Shown: in pieces, positions 24,967 through 33,355 of the stretch | Layout of the letters: each line of letters begins with the position of its first letter | Numbering within the stretch: the stretch's first letter is position 1 | Assembly: GCF_030142045.1 (NCBI RefSeq) | Contig: NZ_CP126242.1 | Span: 1,302,001-1,366,000 of the forward strand | Source: Arthrobacter sp. zg-Y919 | Lineage (GTDB): Bacteria > Actinomycetota > Actinomycetes > Actinomycetales > Micrococcaceae | Length of the DNA stretch: 64,000 bases | Direction of reading: 5' to 3' | Program-made: the position numbers and the translations under genes | Notes under the pieces: generated by a model | Seen by the model: only the letters and a program-made list of their open reading frames with translations | What the model was told of the DNA's origin: nothing | The model's database searches: none

Positions 24967-24998
24967 AAGGCGGGAACCGAATCATCGGTTCCCGCCTT
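24967..24998. terminator. Strong bidirectional terminator between pgsA and M3 peptidase genes
   Basis: A 14-base perfect stem (AAGGCGGGAACCGA / TCGGTTCCCGCCTT) with ATCA loop is flanked by an A-run on the left and CTTTTC on the right, so it can work in both directions between the two convergent genes. Confidence 0.92.
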
Positions 24999-25032
24999 CT
25001 TTTCAACCCGTCCGGACTGACCGGGCTGCTGC

Positions 25033-27057
25033 CTAGGCCAGGCCGCGCCGGTCCAGCAGCGGCTGGATCTGCGCATCGCGTCCGCGGAAGTTCCGGAATG
25101 CCTGCAGCGGGTCGATGCTGTTGCCGCGGGAGAGCAGTTCCGTCCGGAAACGGTCGCCGTTCTCCCGGGTCAGGCCGCCGTTTTCCCGGAACCACTCGAC
25201 CGTGTCGGCGTCGAGCACTTCGCTCCAGATGTAGGCGTAGTACGCCGCAGCGTAGCCGCCGGCAAAGATGTGCTTGAAGTAGCCGGTCCGGTAACGCGGC
25301 GGCACCAGGTCCAGGTCGACGCCGGCCGCTGCCAGGGCCGCGGCCTCGAAGGCTTCCGGATCCTCCACCGTCTCGCCGGGTGCCAGTTCGTGCCAGGCCA
25401 GATCCAGCAGGGCGGCACCGAGGTATTCGGTGGTGGCGAAGCCTTCGCCCCAGACGGCTGCAGCATTCACCTTGTCGATGACCTCCTGCGGCAGCGGCTC
25501 ACCGGTGACGTGGTGCTTCGCGAAGTTCGTCACCACCTCGGGCCAGAGCATCCACATCTCGTTGACCTGTGACGGGTATTCAACGAAGTCGCGGGGGACG
25601 GCGGTGCCGGAGAACCGGGGATAGGTGACGTCCGAGAACAGGCCGTGCAGCGCGTGGCCGAATTCGTGGAACGCGGTGACCACCTCGTCGAAGGTCAGCA
25701 GGGTGGGCTCACCCGCCGGGGGCTTGGTGATGTTCAGGTTGTTCACGACCACGGGCGGGTCGTCCAGCAGCCGGGACTGGTGGACCAGGGAGTTCATCCA
25801 GGCGCCGCCGTTCTTGGTGTCCCGGGTGTAATAGTCGCCCAGGAACAGGCCAAGCCCGGTGCCGTCGTCGTTCTTGACTTCCCAGACCCGGACATCGGGG
25901 TGGTAGCCCGGCAGGTCCGTCCGTTCGGTGAAGGTCAGCCCGTACAGCCGGTTGGCGGCGTAGAAGACACCGTCACTGAGGACGCGCTCCAGCTCGAAGT
26001 AGGGGCGTAGGGCGGCGGTGTCGACGTCGAACTTTTCCCGCCGCACCTGTTCCGAGTAGTACGCCCAGTCCCAGGCTGCCAGCTCGTGTCCGTCCTTCCG
26101 GGCCGCTTCGCGCAGCTCTCCGGCCTCCGCCTTCGCGTTGCGGACGGCTGCCGGGGCGAGCTTGTCCAGCATCGCGTGGATGGCATCCAGGGACGGGGCG
26201 GTCTGGTCATCGGTGCCGTACTCGGCATGGTTGGCGAAACCGAGAAGTGCGGCCTTCTCTGCACGCAGCGTGGCCAGTTCAGCCGCGAGGGTAAGTGTGT
26301 TCGCGTCGTTGTTCCGGAAACCGCGGTTGCGGGCGGCTTCGTGCAGCCGACGGCGGCTCTCCCGGTGAGTGAGTGACGCGAGAGCGGGCTGCGGGGTGGG
26401 CAGAACCAGGGACAGCAGGTACTTGCCGTCGTGCCCGGCCTCCTTCGCAGCGGTCGCTGCGGCAGCGATGTCGTCGTCGGACAAGCCGTCCAGTTCGGCG
26501 GCATCGTCGACCAGCAGGGCCGAATCGTTGGTGTCCTTCAGCAGCCGCTGGGAAAACTCGGTGCCCAGTTCCGACAGGCGCGCGTTCAGTTCGCGCATCC
26601 GGGCCTGCCCGGCGTCGTCCAACTGGGCGCCGGCCCGGATGAACTGGCGGCGGTACTCGGAGACGAGGCGGGCCTGCTCATCGTCCAGGCCCTCTGCCTC
26701 TGCCGCGACGGCTTCCACCCGGTCAAAGAGCTGCCGGTTGAGGTACACCGCGTCCTCATGGGCAGCGAGCCGGGGACTGACCTCCTGCTGGATCCGCTGC
26801 ACACCCTCGGTTGCGTGCGCGGCGCAGAGGGTGAAGAAGGCGACGGCGGTACGTCCCAGCGCCTGGCCCGAGCGTTCCAGCGCCGCAATGGTGTTGTCGA
26901 AATCGGGGGCGTCCGGGTTGGCCGCAATCCGCTCAATCTCCGCGGCGTGCCCGGAAATTCCGGAGTCAAAGGCCGGCAGGAAAACGTCTTCGTTGATCTG
27001 CTCGAACGGGGGTAGCTGGTACGGCAGGCTGCTCGGGGAAAGGAAAGGATTGTCCAT
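25033..27057 (-). CDS. M3 family metallopeptidase (oligopeptidase / dipeptidyl carboxypeptidase)
   Basis: A 674-residue cytoplasmic zinc peptidase of the thimet oligopeptidase family. The zinc motif FHEFGHALHGLF is near residue 460, with the downstream Glu ligand in the following helix and the C-terminal GYAAAYYAYIWSEVLDAD. The N-terminus MDNPFLSPSSLPYQLPPFEQI is typical of the dipeptidyl-carboxypeptidase (Dcp) group. It degrades short peptides. I chose ATG 27057; the frame extends to 27450 but overlaps the capA lipoprotein gene. No clear ribosome site is visible; a CACTGT hexamer eight bases upstream could be a -10 of a leaderless mRNA. Confidence 0.92.
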   Translation of the reverse strand: MDNPFLSPSSLPYQLPPFEQINEDVFLPAFDSGISGHAAEIERIAANPDAPDFDNTIAALERSGQALGRTAVAFFTLCAAHATEGVQRIQQEVSPRLAAHEDAVYLNRQLFDRVEAVAAEAEGLDDEQARLVSEYRRQFIRAGAQLDDAGQARMRELNARLSELGTEFSQRLLKDTNDSALLVDDAAELDGLSDDDIAAAATAAKEAGHDGKYLLSLVLPTPQPALASLTHRESRRRLHEAARNRGFRNNDANTLTLAAELATLRAEKAALLGFANHAEYGTDDQTAPSLDAIHAMLDKLAPAAVRNAKAEAGELREAARKDGHELAAWDWAYYSEQVRREKFDVDTAALRPYFELERVLSDGVFYAANRLYGLTFTERTDLPGYHPDVRVWEVKNDDGTGLGLFLGDYYTRDTKNGGAWMNSLVHQSRLLDDPPVVVNNLNITKPPAGEPTLLTFDEVVTAFHEFGHALHGLFSDVTYPRFSGTAVPRDFVEYPSQVNEMWMLWPEVVTNFAKHHVTGEPLPQEVIDKVNAAAVWGEGFATTEYLGAALLDLAWHELAPGETVEDPEAFEAAALAAAGVDLDLVPPRYRTGYFKHIFAGGYAAAYYAYIWSEVLDADTVEWFRENGGLTRENGDRFRTELLSRGNSIDPLQAFRNFRGRDAQIQPLLDRRGLA

Positions 27058-27175
27058 AAAGCCCAACAGTGGCACAGCGCGGCGTCCCGGACCAACATGA
27101 CGCTGCCGTAGGATCGCACCGATTCCCCGTTGCCCGCAGTCGGCAGGCCTGGGGGCGAGATGCGCGGGGGAGTTC

Positions 27176-28492
27176 ATGAAACGCAACCTTGATGTCCGCA
27201 GTGGGGTGAGGGTTCCGGCACAGGTCCGGGTGCCGGGACGGAGCCGCCTGCCGGGACTGATCCGTCTGCCGGGACTGGGGGCGGTGCTGGTGCTGGCCTT
27301 GATGCTTGGCGGCTGCATGGCGGAGGAGGGCGCGGGGCCGGAGGGCCGCCGAAATCCCGGTGGGCCGTCGTCGTCGGGGTCGGCACCTGCCGCGCCGCCG
27401 TCGTCGTCCGCGGACGCCGTCAGCGCCGGCAAAGGCCCGGACTGCCCCACGGAGAACTGCTTTTCCCTGATGCTTGCCGGCGACCTGCTGATCCATCCGC
27501 AGCTGTGGGATCAGGCGGCGGCGGATGCGGCGTCCACCGGCAAGGGGCCGCTGGACTTCGAACCTCTCCTGGCCGGGCAGCGTACCTACATTTCCGCAGC
27601 GGATCTGGCGGTGTGCCATATGGAAACCCCGGTGGCTGAGCCGGACGGACCGTATGCGGGGTATCCCATGTTCAACGTGCCGCCGCAGATCCTCACGGCG
27701 GCGGACGCAGTGGGTTACTCCGGCTGCACCACCGCCAGCAACCACACCATTGACGCCGGAACCCAGGGGCTGAACCGGACGCTGGGCGTGCTGGATTCCC
27801 TCGGCCTGGCGCACACCGGCTCATACGCCGCCGAGGACGGCGCCGGTGCACCCATGGTCCTGTCAGCCCCGGCCGGGGACGTTGCCGTGATCGAGGCGAC
27901 CTACGGATTGAATGGGCTGGAGGCGGAATACCCCTGGCAAGTGGACCTGCTCGATGCTCCGGCGATGATCACAAAGGCGAAGGCAGCCCGTGCGGCGGGG
28001 GCCGACGTCGTGGTTGCTGCAATCCATGCCGGTGATGAATACGCCTCGGCGCCCAATGCCCAGCAGATGGAAACGGCCCATGCGCTGGCGGACAGCGGGG
28101 AGTTCGACTTCATTTACGGCCACCATACGCACTCGGTCCTGCCGATCGAGCACTACAACGGCACGTGGATTGTCTACGGGCTCGGCAATGCCGTGACGGA
28201 GCTGTCGCCCTGGTACGACGTCAACAATGAAGGCCTCATCGTGCGCGCCCAGTTCGCCCGCGACGATGCCGGGAAGTGGTCCGTCAGCGACCTCGCCTGG
28301 GCGCCGTCGGTCGTTGTCCGCGACCCGTACCGGTGGTGTTCCGTCGCCGGCGACCTGCCGCAGGGGGAGTGTGCGCCGGTCCCGCAGCAGGAGGCTGTGC
28401 GGGCGCGGACCATCCCCGTGGTGGAGTCTTTGGGAGCGGCCGATGCCGGGGCGCATGAGTGGCTGGTGACTCAGGAGGACGGCGGGCCGTAG
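27176..28492 (+). CDS. CapA family lipoprotein (poly-gamma-glutamate capsule/metallophosphatase fold)
   Basis: A 438-residue secreted lipoprotein. The N-terminus has basic PG repeats, a hydrophobic stretch and the lipobox LGGC ending at about residue 47, followed by a Ser/Pro/Gly linker. The CapA domain is clear: SLMLAGDLLIHPQLW, ADLAVCHMETPV, TASNHTIDAGTQGL, VVVAAIHAGDEY and YGHHTHSVLPIE, with the metal-binding Asp, Glu, Asn, His and HxH residues. It is probably a surface metallo-phosphatase-like enzyme acting on cell-wall or capsule polymers. ATG 27176 follows GGGGGAG. Confidence 0.88.
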   Translation: MKRNLDVRSGVRVPAQVRVPGRSRLPGLIRLPGLGAVLVLALMLGGCMAEEGAGPEGRRNPGGPSSSGSAPAAPPSSSADAVSAGKGPDCPTENCFSLMLAGDLLIHPQLWDQAAADAASTGKGPLDFEPLLAGQRTYISAADLAVCHMETPVAEPDGPYAGYPMFNVPPQILTAADAVGYSGCTTASNHTIDAGTQGLNRTLGVLDSLGLAHTGSYAAEDGAGAPMVLSAPAGDVAVIEATYGLNGLEAEYPWQVDLLDAPAMITKAKAARAAGADVVVAAIHAGDEYASAPNAQQMETAHALADSGEFDFIYGHHTHSVLPIEHYNGTWIVYGLGNAVTELSPWYDVNNEGLIVRAQFARDDAGKWSVSDLAWAPSVVVRDPYRWCSVAGDLPQGECAPVPQQEAVRARTIPVVESLGAADAGAHEWLVTQEDGGP

Positions 28493-28613
28493 GGGGGCGG
28501 TGCCTGGGTGTGGGTTCCTGGAGGCCTCGTCCCGCCATCCGTTCCCACCACCAGCCGTCCCTTCCTTCCTCCACAGGGCAGGGCAGGCGGGCAGTAGCGC
28601 TTTGCGGAGCGGC

Positions 28614-28877
28614 TTAGGCGCGTAAGGCGACATGATGAGCGAGGAAAACTGCTGCCCTTAACGTCACCCGTTTGTCAGCTTGGCGGAGAGCTTTAATACC
28701 CTCCATGGAATTCGCGTGCCCCGTGTTCCCTGTGCGGTGAAGCACCTCTTCAGCCCATGCAAGTGCGGGCTCAGGAGGCTGAGCGCTCGTGGGAAGCGGA
28801 CCGCCGAATATGGCCTGCAGTCTCACGCGGGGATCCACCCTGTCTCCAAATATGACCGCGGCCCATGTGCTTTGCAT
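28614..28877 (-). CDS. Small conserved actinobacterial protein of unknown function
   Basis: An 87-residue protein starting at ATG 28877, six bases after GAGGAGG. Features are MQSTWAAVIFGDRVDPRVRL at the start, an ALAWAEEVL helix in the middle and a C-terminal IKALRQADKRVTLRAAVFLA. I recall similar short Arthrobacter proteins with ALAWAEEVL and a final ALR-A-P-L-L-KAATYL pattern, so it seems to be a genuine conserved family. It is downstream of the methyltransferase on the same strand. No function can be assigned. Confidence 0.6.
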   Translation of the reverse strand: MQSTWAAVIFGDRVDPRVRLQAIFGGPLPTSAQPPEPALAWAEEVLHRTGNTGHANSMEGIKALRQADKRVTLRAAVFLAHHVALRA

Positions 28878-28923
28878 CGTTTTCCTCCTCGCCCTCAAAC
28901 TACGGGCCCCGCCTGTCGTGCGC

Positions 28924-28941
28924 CTCCGTCTGAAGACGGAG
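28924..28941. terminator. Short hairpin after the methyltransferase gene
   Basis: CTCCGTC and GACGGAG pair across a TGAA loop, 22 bases past the methyltransferase stop. There is no T-run on either side, so it could be a weak terminator or an mRNA-stabilising hairpin ahead of the small downstream gene. Confidence 0.4.
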
Positions 28942-28962
28942 AATTGCCCGCAGGCTGATCCT

Positions 28963-29562
28963 TTACAGGACGACGGCGGCGATAGCCGCGTGCGGCCGGC
29001 GGCCCGGGTCCTGTCGCGTTTGGACGTCAAGCACATCAAAACCTGCTCCGAGGAGCATCTGTCGCATCTGGTCAATCGACCAGTAATAGGCGGTCGTCAC
29101 CGCGTGTGCAAAAGGCTCGGCAGCGGAGCCCTCGAAGAATCCTAAAAGCAGGTGTCCGCCCCGGGCCAAAGCGCGGGCGATTTCCGAGAACACCGCAGGA
29201 AGCTCGTCGGGATGAACGTGAATCAAGGAGTACCAGGCCAGAACCCCGTGTAATGAGCCATCCGGCACACCGAGAGCACGGAACGAGGCGACGCGAAACG
29301 GCACATCCGGGAAACGTGCCCGCGCGCTGTCGATAAACTCCGGCACGAGGTCCATGCCCTGGACGTCCACTCCGCGGCGGTGCAATAGATCCGTCCAATG
29401 ACCGGGACCGCACCCGACGTCGAGCACGGCGCCCCCGATACGGTCCGCCCACTGTTCAATGCGAAGTCTGTCTACTTCGTTCATGTCCTCGACGGAGCCC
29501 AGGAGGCCCGTGTACTCCGCGGCGCGTGCCTGGTACGCGGTCCGGACAAGTTCATCAGCCAT
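28963..29562 (-). CDS. Class I SAM-dependent methyltransferase
   Basis: A 199-residue Rossmann methyltransferase. Motif I is VLDVGCGPGHWT at residues 46-57, the acidic loop GMDLVPEFI near 69, and post-motifs FRALGVPDGSLHGVLAWYSLIHV near 94 and GGHLLLGFFEG near 134. The group resembles UbiE/type-11 methyltransferases; substrate unknown. ATG 29562 has a TAGTCT hexamer seven bases upstream (29570-29575, minus strand), so the mRNA is probably leaderless. An in-frame upstream start at 29628 lacks support. Confidence 0.88.
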   Translation of the reverse strand: MADELVRTAYQARAAEYTGLLGSVEDMNEVDRLRIEQWADRIGGAVLDVGCGPGHWTDLLHRRGVDVQGMDLVPEFIDSARARFPDVPFRVASFRALGVPDGSLHGVLAWYSLIHVHPDELPAVFSEIARALARGGHLLLGFFEGSAAEPFAHAVTTAYYWSIDQMRQMLLGAGFDVLDVQTRQDPGRRPHAAIAAVVL

Positions 29563-29911
29563 GCGCACGAGACTACTTGGTGGGAAGCTCGAGTGGATTG
29601 CCACCTCAGGAGCTCCCCTCACCCGCAAACGCTGTTGCTGGTCTCACCGCCGCCGTGATCGCTGCCGCTGCAGCCATCTGCTGGTTCCATTTCCCGGCCT
29701 GCCCGCTGCGCAAAGCACTGGCCCCGCCCGCCGGACCGTCCGTCCGTTCGCCTACGCGCTGACGGTTCGACGGGCAAAAATCACGCTGCCCTGCCGCCGC
29801 GGCCGGCGCCCACCCGGCGGCAGGATTGCCTATGATTAAAGGACCGGTTGTGTAGCTGCAGGGCACTCCGGTCCCTAATAGCTTCGCTGTTGTTCCCACC
29901 TGGTGATGTAA
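29563..29911. other. 349-base gap between divergent methyltransferase and isomerase-like genes
   Basis: I see no convincing gene here. It holds the methyltransferase promoter at its left end, a TATGAT hexamer at 29831-29836 that could be a -10 for the isomerase-like gene, and a GGACCGG/CCGGTCC dyad just after it. A short frame with a hydrophobic run (AGLTAAVIAAAAAICW) lies around 29632-29762 but has no start with a ribosome site. Confidence 0.4.
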
Positions 29912-31027
29912 ATGACCCTAGTGCGTCATGATTCTGCCCTCCCAAAGTCCGTAGCACCCGCCCGCCGGCCGGCGTCGCTGTCCGCCCGCGGCCTGCTTAT
30001 TGACTGGGATCCCGCGACCTACCGGCAAACGCTCGAGCGGTTTGCCGGGGACCGGCAGATCGCCGTCCCCCATCGGGAAGCCGAAACCGGCTCCCCGTTC
30101 CCCTTCCGCCTCATGGTCCTGGACGCCGAGGTTCCGCCGCCCATCATGCTGCACCCGCATTGGGAGCAGGCGTTGGCGGGTTTTGTCCGGGAACAGGCAC
30201 GGGGCCTTCCACTGGGTGCCGGAAACCGCAACTACAAGGACCGCAATCCGAAATGTGAGGTTGCCGTAGCCCTCACGCCGCTGCGCGTGCTTGCCGGGGA
30301 ACGGACCACGGAGGAACTCCAGGCCATCACTTCCGGGCTGGACCTGCCATGGCTGCGTTCCTACCTCCGCTTCCGCCATGAGACGGTCATCCACTCCGTA
30401 CTGCGCATGACACCCGGCGAAACCGCAGCCGCACTGCGGGAAACGGCCGACGCGGTGGACCGGATCGGGGACGTTGAAGGACCGGCCGCTGAGGCAGTCG
30501 CCGTAGTACGCCGGCTGCGGCAGCTTTTCCCCAAGGACCGCGGCATCCTGCTGGCCATCTGCATGAACTTGATCCGGCTGGATCCCGGACAGGCAGCCGT
30601 GATCCCTCCCGGGTGCCTGCATACCTATCTGTCCGGCCAGGCGGTGGTGGTGATGGGCACCTCTGATAATGCGCTGCAGGCCGGCCTGACCAGGGAACAT
30701 GTGGACCTCTGCGAACTGCAGCATCTGACGGGCGGCGGACAGCCTCAGCCGTCCCCCCTGCCCGTGCTTGACACCGGCCGCGGCGAGCAGCACATTCCGC
30801 TCTGGAGCGAGGATCTGGACCTGCGGCGGGTCGTCGTCGAGGACGATCCAAAGCCCGTCCGCGTGGGGCCGTTCAGCGTAGTGCTGGCCGCGCTGGAACC
30901 GGCCTGCATCACCGTGGATGAGGTCACGGCGGATATGGAGCCCGAAGCGAAGATCCTGTACGCCGGCGAGCCCGTGACGGCCACACTCACGGGACCATCC
31001 CAGGTCTTCGTGGCCTCAACGCTCTAG
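29912..31027 (+). CDS. Divergent type I mannose-6-phosphate isomerase homologue
   Basis: A 371-residue cupin-type protein. NRNYKDRNPKCEVAVALTPL (residues 105-124) corresponds to the PMI motif NYKD-NHKPE-ALT, and VIPPGCLHTYL (230-240) to the second zinc region. H81, E116 and H237 match three zinc ligands, but the position usually Gln in IQVHP is Met79 (IMLHP), and NHKPE has become NPKCE. The usual N-terminal YAWGS and ELW segments are absent. It may therefore have weak, altered or no isomerase activity. ATG 29912 has no strong ribosome site. Confidence 0.75.
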   Translation: MTLVRHDSALPKSVAPARRPASLSARGLLIDWDPATYRQTLERFAGDRQIAVPHREAETGSPFPFRLMVLDAEVPPPIMLHPHWEQALAGFVREQARGLPLGAGNRNYKDRNPKCEVAVALTPLRVLAGERTTEELQAITSGLDLPWLRSYLRFRHETVIHSVLRMTPGETAAALRETADAVDRIGDVEGPAAEAVAVVRRLRQLFPKDRGILLAICMNLIRLDPGQAAVIPPGCLHTYLSGQAVVVMGTSDNALQAGLTREHVDLCELQHLTGGGQPQPSPLPVLDTGRGEQHIPLWSEDLDLRRVVVEDDPKPVRVGPFSVVLAALEPACITVDEVTADMEPEAKILYAGEPVTATLTGPSQVFVASTL

Positions 31028-31063
31028 CTGCCCTCCAGGGTTCGCGTCCCTAGGCCCGCCGTC

Positions 31064-31810
31064 TTACCGCGGCCGCTGCCCGGCGTGCTGGCGTGCCAGT
31101 TCCGAGAGCTTCGACAGCTGGGCCAGGTCCTCTTCGGAACGGGGCACGGGGGAGAAGCTGCCGAACTTCCGGATGGCCGCCTTCTCGATCAGGAAGTCGG
31201 CAATAGCCGGGTTCTTCGGCAGGAGGGAACCGTGCAGGTAGCTCGCCACGACATTCTTATAGCGGGCACCCTCGGTGCTGTCCTTGGTGTTATTGCCTTC
31301 ACCCTTGCGGATCTCCGCCAGCGGTTCCACACCCGGGCCGAGGAAGGTCTGGCCGCTGTGGTTCTCGTAGCCGTGGATCTCGCCGAACTCCTTGCTGAGG
31401 GACAGCACGTTGCCGATCAGCCGCACGTCGCCGCCATGGGTCTCCATATCCAGGATGCCGATGCCCGGAATGAGGTCGCCCTCATGCGTCTTGAAGAACC
31501 GTCCGAACAACTGGTAGAGACCGCAGATCACCAGCATCGGCAGGCCGTCGTCGGCGAGCCGCTGCAGCGTCGGGGCGAGCTGCTGCAGGTCCTGCTGGAT
31601 TACCACCTGCCCGCTGTCCTGGCCGCCGCCGCCAACAATGATGTCGACGTCAGCCGGGAACTCGTCGCCGGCGTTGTATTCCTCGACAACAGGGGAGTAG
31701 CCGTACCACTTCAGGCGCTGCTTGAGCACCAGCACGTTGCCCCAGTCGCCGTAGATGTTCATTTCCCGCGGGTACAGCTGCAGGATCTTGATTGTGCGGT
31801 CCTCGGTCAT
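31064..31810 (-). CDS. gatD: Lipid II isoglutaminyl synthase, glutaminase subunit
   Basis: A 248-residue class I glutamine amidotransferase of the CobB/CobQ type. The nucleophile is C96 in VICGLYQLFG and the partner histidine is H193 in YLHGSLLPKNP; IVGGGGQDSGQ near 58 is the oxyanion-loop region. With MurT it amidates the D-Glu of lipid II to D-isoglutamine, using ammonia from glutamine. Its ATG overlaps the murT stop by four bases. The enzyme acts on the inner face of the membrane. Confidence 0.93.
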   Translation of the reverse strand: MTEDRTIKILQLYPREMNIYGDWGNVLVLKQRLKWYGYSPVVEEYNAGDEFPADVDIIVGGGGQDSGQVVIQQDLQQLAPTLQRLADDGLPMLVICGLYQLFGRFFKTHEGDLIPGIGILDMETHGGDVRLIGNVLSLSKEFGEIHGYENHSGQTFLGPGVEPLAEIRKGEGNNTKDSTEGARYKNVVASYLHGSLLPKNPAIADFLIEKAAIRKFGSFSPVPRSEEDLAQLSKLSELARQHAGQRPR

Positions 31811-33078
31811 GAGACCACCTCTACCTTCGTGATCTTGGAGAGCTCCCGGCGCACGGCCAGCATGGCCGTGTACGTGCAGAAGATCCGCATGGGAACCCCG
31901 GGGGAGTCCTTGATGAATCGCTTGAGCCCGTCCGTGATGTCCGGTTCGATCGTGCGCACCGGTACGTCGTCGTAGTTCAGGCGCAGTGCCATGTCATAGG
32001 CCCGCACGCCGCTGACGACGTCGACGCCGCCCTCGGCCAGGGACTCGAAGTCCACGTCCCAGAGCCAGGACATGTCCCGGCCGTCGGCGTAGTTGTCATT
32101 GATCGCGATCATGGTCGAATAGCCGTGCGCGGCAAAGGACTTCAGTCCCAGGCGGAAGCCGCTGGGGTTCTTTACCAGCACCAGTTCCAGCGGCTGGCCG
32201 TTGACGGTCAGGGACTCCCCGCGGCCGAACGCAGGCTCCACATTGGCCAGCGCCTCGAACAGTGCGTCGGAGTCGAGGTCGCTGCCCTTGATCGTCCGGG
32301 CAAACGCCAGGGCGGCAGCGGCATTGAAAATGTTGTAGACGCCGCGCAGCTTCAGCCCGGAGGTGCGGACCTGTCCGTCGATGAGGAAATCCGCTTCCGT
32401 TTCGCCCACGCGTTCAAGAACGACGTCGGCCTCCTGGGTGGCGGCCAGCGCCTCGGCAAGGCTGCCGCGCATCTCGTCGTCGTTGGGGAAGGTGCTGCGC
32501 AGCGACGCGTCGAGCCCGAAGTACACGGCACGCTGGCCGTTGAGGGACTCGGCGATGCCCGCGACGCGGGGGTCTTCGCGGTTCAGGACCACAGTCTCGG
32601 TGGTGGCCCGGGCAATGGACTCCAGCAGGCGGGTCGTTTTGTCGATTTCGCCGAACCGGTCCAGCTGGTCACGCAGTACATTCAGCAGCAGGCTGTACCG
32701 CGGCTGGATCAGCTTCACGAAGTGCACGGCGTGGGCCTCGTCCAGTTCCAGGACCGCGATATCGGCGTCCAGGTGCCCGCGCAGGCTCACTTCGCCCAGC
32801 AGTGCCGCCGCGACGCCGCGGGTGAAGTTGCTGCCCGTGCGGTTGGTGAAAACCTTCAGCCCCTGGCTTTCGAGGAGCTCCACCACCATCTTGGTAGTGG
32901 TGGTCTTGCCGTTGGTGCCGGAGACGACGGCGACGCCGAGCGGCAGGTCTGCAAGGGTGCGGCGAATGAAATCGGGATCGATTTTCTCCACCACCAGGCC
33001 CGGCAGGGCGGAGCCGCCGCCACGCAGTTTAGAGGCACTGCGGACCAGTTTTCCGACCAGGATGGAGAAAGAACTCAT
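31807..33078 (-). CDS. murT: Lipid II isoglutaminyl synthase, MurT ligase subunit
   Basis: A 423-residue Mur-ligase-family protein. The ATP loop GTNGKTTTTK is at residues 54-63, LELDEAHAVHFV near 110, LNVLRDQLDRFGEI near 134, YNIFNAAAALAFA near 247 and a C-terminal DUF1727 domain with NPSGFRLG and INDNYADGRDMSWLWD. Only one cysteine is present (IFCTY), so the four-cysteine zinc ribbon of firmicute MurT is missing. ATG 33078 has a TATATT hexamer eight bases upstream, so the murT-gatD mRNA is probably leaderless. Confidence 0.93.
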   Translation of the reverse strand: MSSFSILVGKLVRSASKLRGGGSALPGLVVEKIDPDFIRRTLADLPLGVAVVSGTNGKTTTTKMVVELLESQGLKVFTNRTGSNFTRGVAAALLGEVSLRGHLDADIAVLELDEAHAVHFVKLIQPRYSLLLNVLRDQLDRFGEIDKTTRLLESIARATTETVVLNREDPRVAGIAESLNGQRAVYFGLDASLRSTFPNDDEMRGSLAEALAATQEADVVLERVGETEADFLIDGQVRTSGLKLRGVYNIFNAAAALAFARTIKGSDLDSDALFEALANVEPAFGRGESLTVNGQPLELVLVKNPSGFRLGLKSFAAHGYSTMIAINDNYADGRDMSWLWDVDFESLAEGGVDVVSGVRAYDMALRLNYDDVPVRTIEPDITDGLKRFIKDSPGVPMRIFCTYTAMLAVRRELSKITKVEVVS

Positions 33079-33086
33079 GGTTACTG

Positions 33087-33092
33087 AATATA
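33087..33092 (-). promoter_or_regulatory. -10 element (TATATT) of murT-gatD
   Basis: On the minus strand TATATT ends eight bases before the murT ATG at 33078, with no ribosome site between. It is one of the best -10 matches in the window. Confidence 0.55.
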
Positions 33093-33232
33093 GCGCACAC
33101 CCCTGTTCCGGCAGTGGTTCCAACGCGTGAGGCTGCACGCATCCGGGCCGTTCCACGCCGGTTCAGTCCCCGTGATCGTGCCTGGAATCGGAGATCGGAC
33201 GCGTTTCCGGCCCGGGAAACGGAATCGGTCGC

Positions 33233-33238
33233 TAGAAT
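33233..33238 (+). promoter_or_regulatory. -10 element (TAGAAT) of the yebC-ruvCAB unit
   Basis: TAGAAT is a near-consensus -10 hexamer 118 bases before the yebC start. No clear -35 is present. The 277-base gap between murT and yebC otherwise shows no gene. Confidence 0.5.
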
Positions 33239-33355
33239 TGTGGCAGTGCGTTCGGGACGCTTAGCCTGTCTCCCTGTTCGGCCCGGGTTCCCGGAGGCCT
33301 GGACGGGCGGCCGGCAGCCGGACTTTTTTTATCGATCAGAGGAGAAGCGTAGAGC

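Noticed and set aside
27210..27290. Short tandem-like repeats in capA start (GTGCCGGGAC, CTGCCGGGAC units)
   Set aside because: They encode the basic RxPG-type repeats of the lipoprotein's N-terminus and number too few copies to be a mobile or CRISPR repeat.
29526..29762. 78-residue plus-strand frame with a hydrophobic run in the 349-base gap
   Set aside because: Its N-terminal part is antisense to the methyltransferase, no start with a ribosome site precedes the hydrophobic run, and the tail looks random. A remnant is possible but unsupported.
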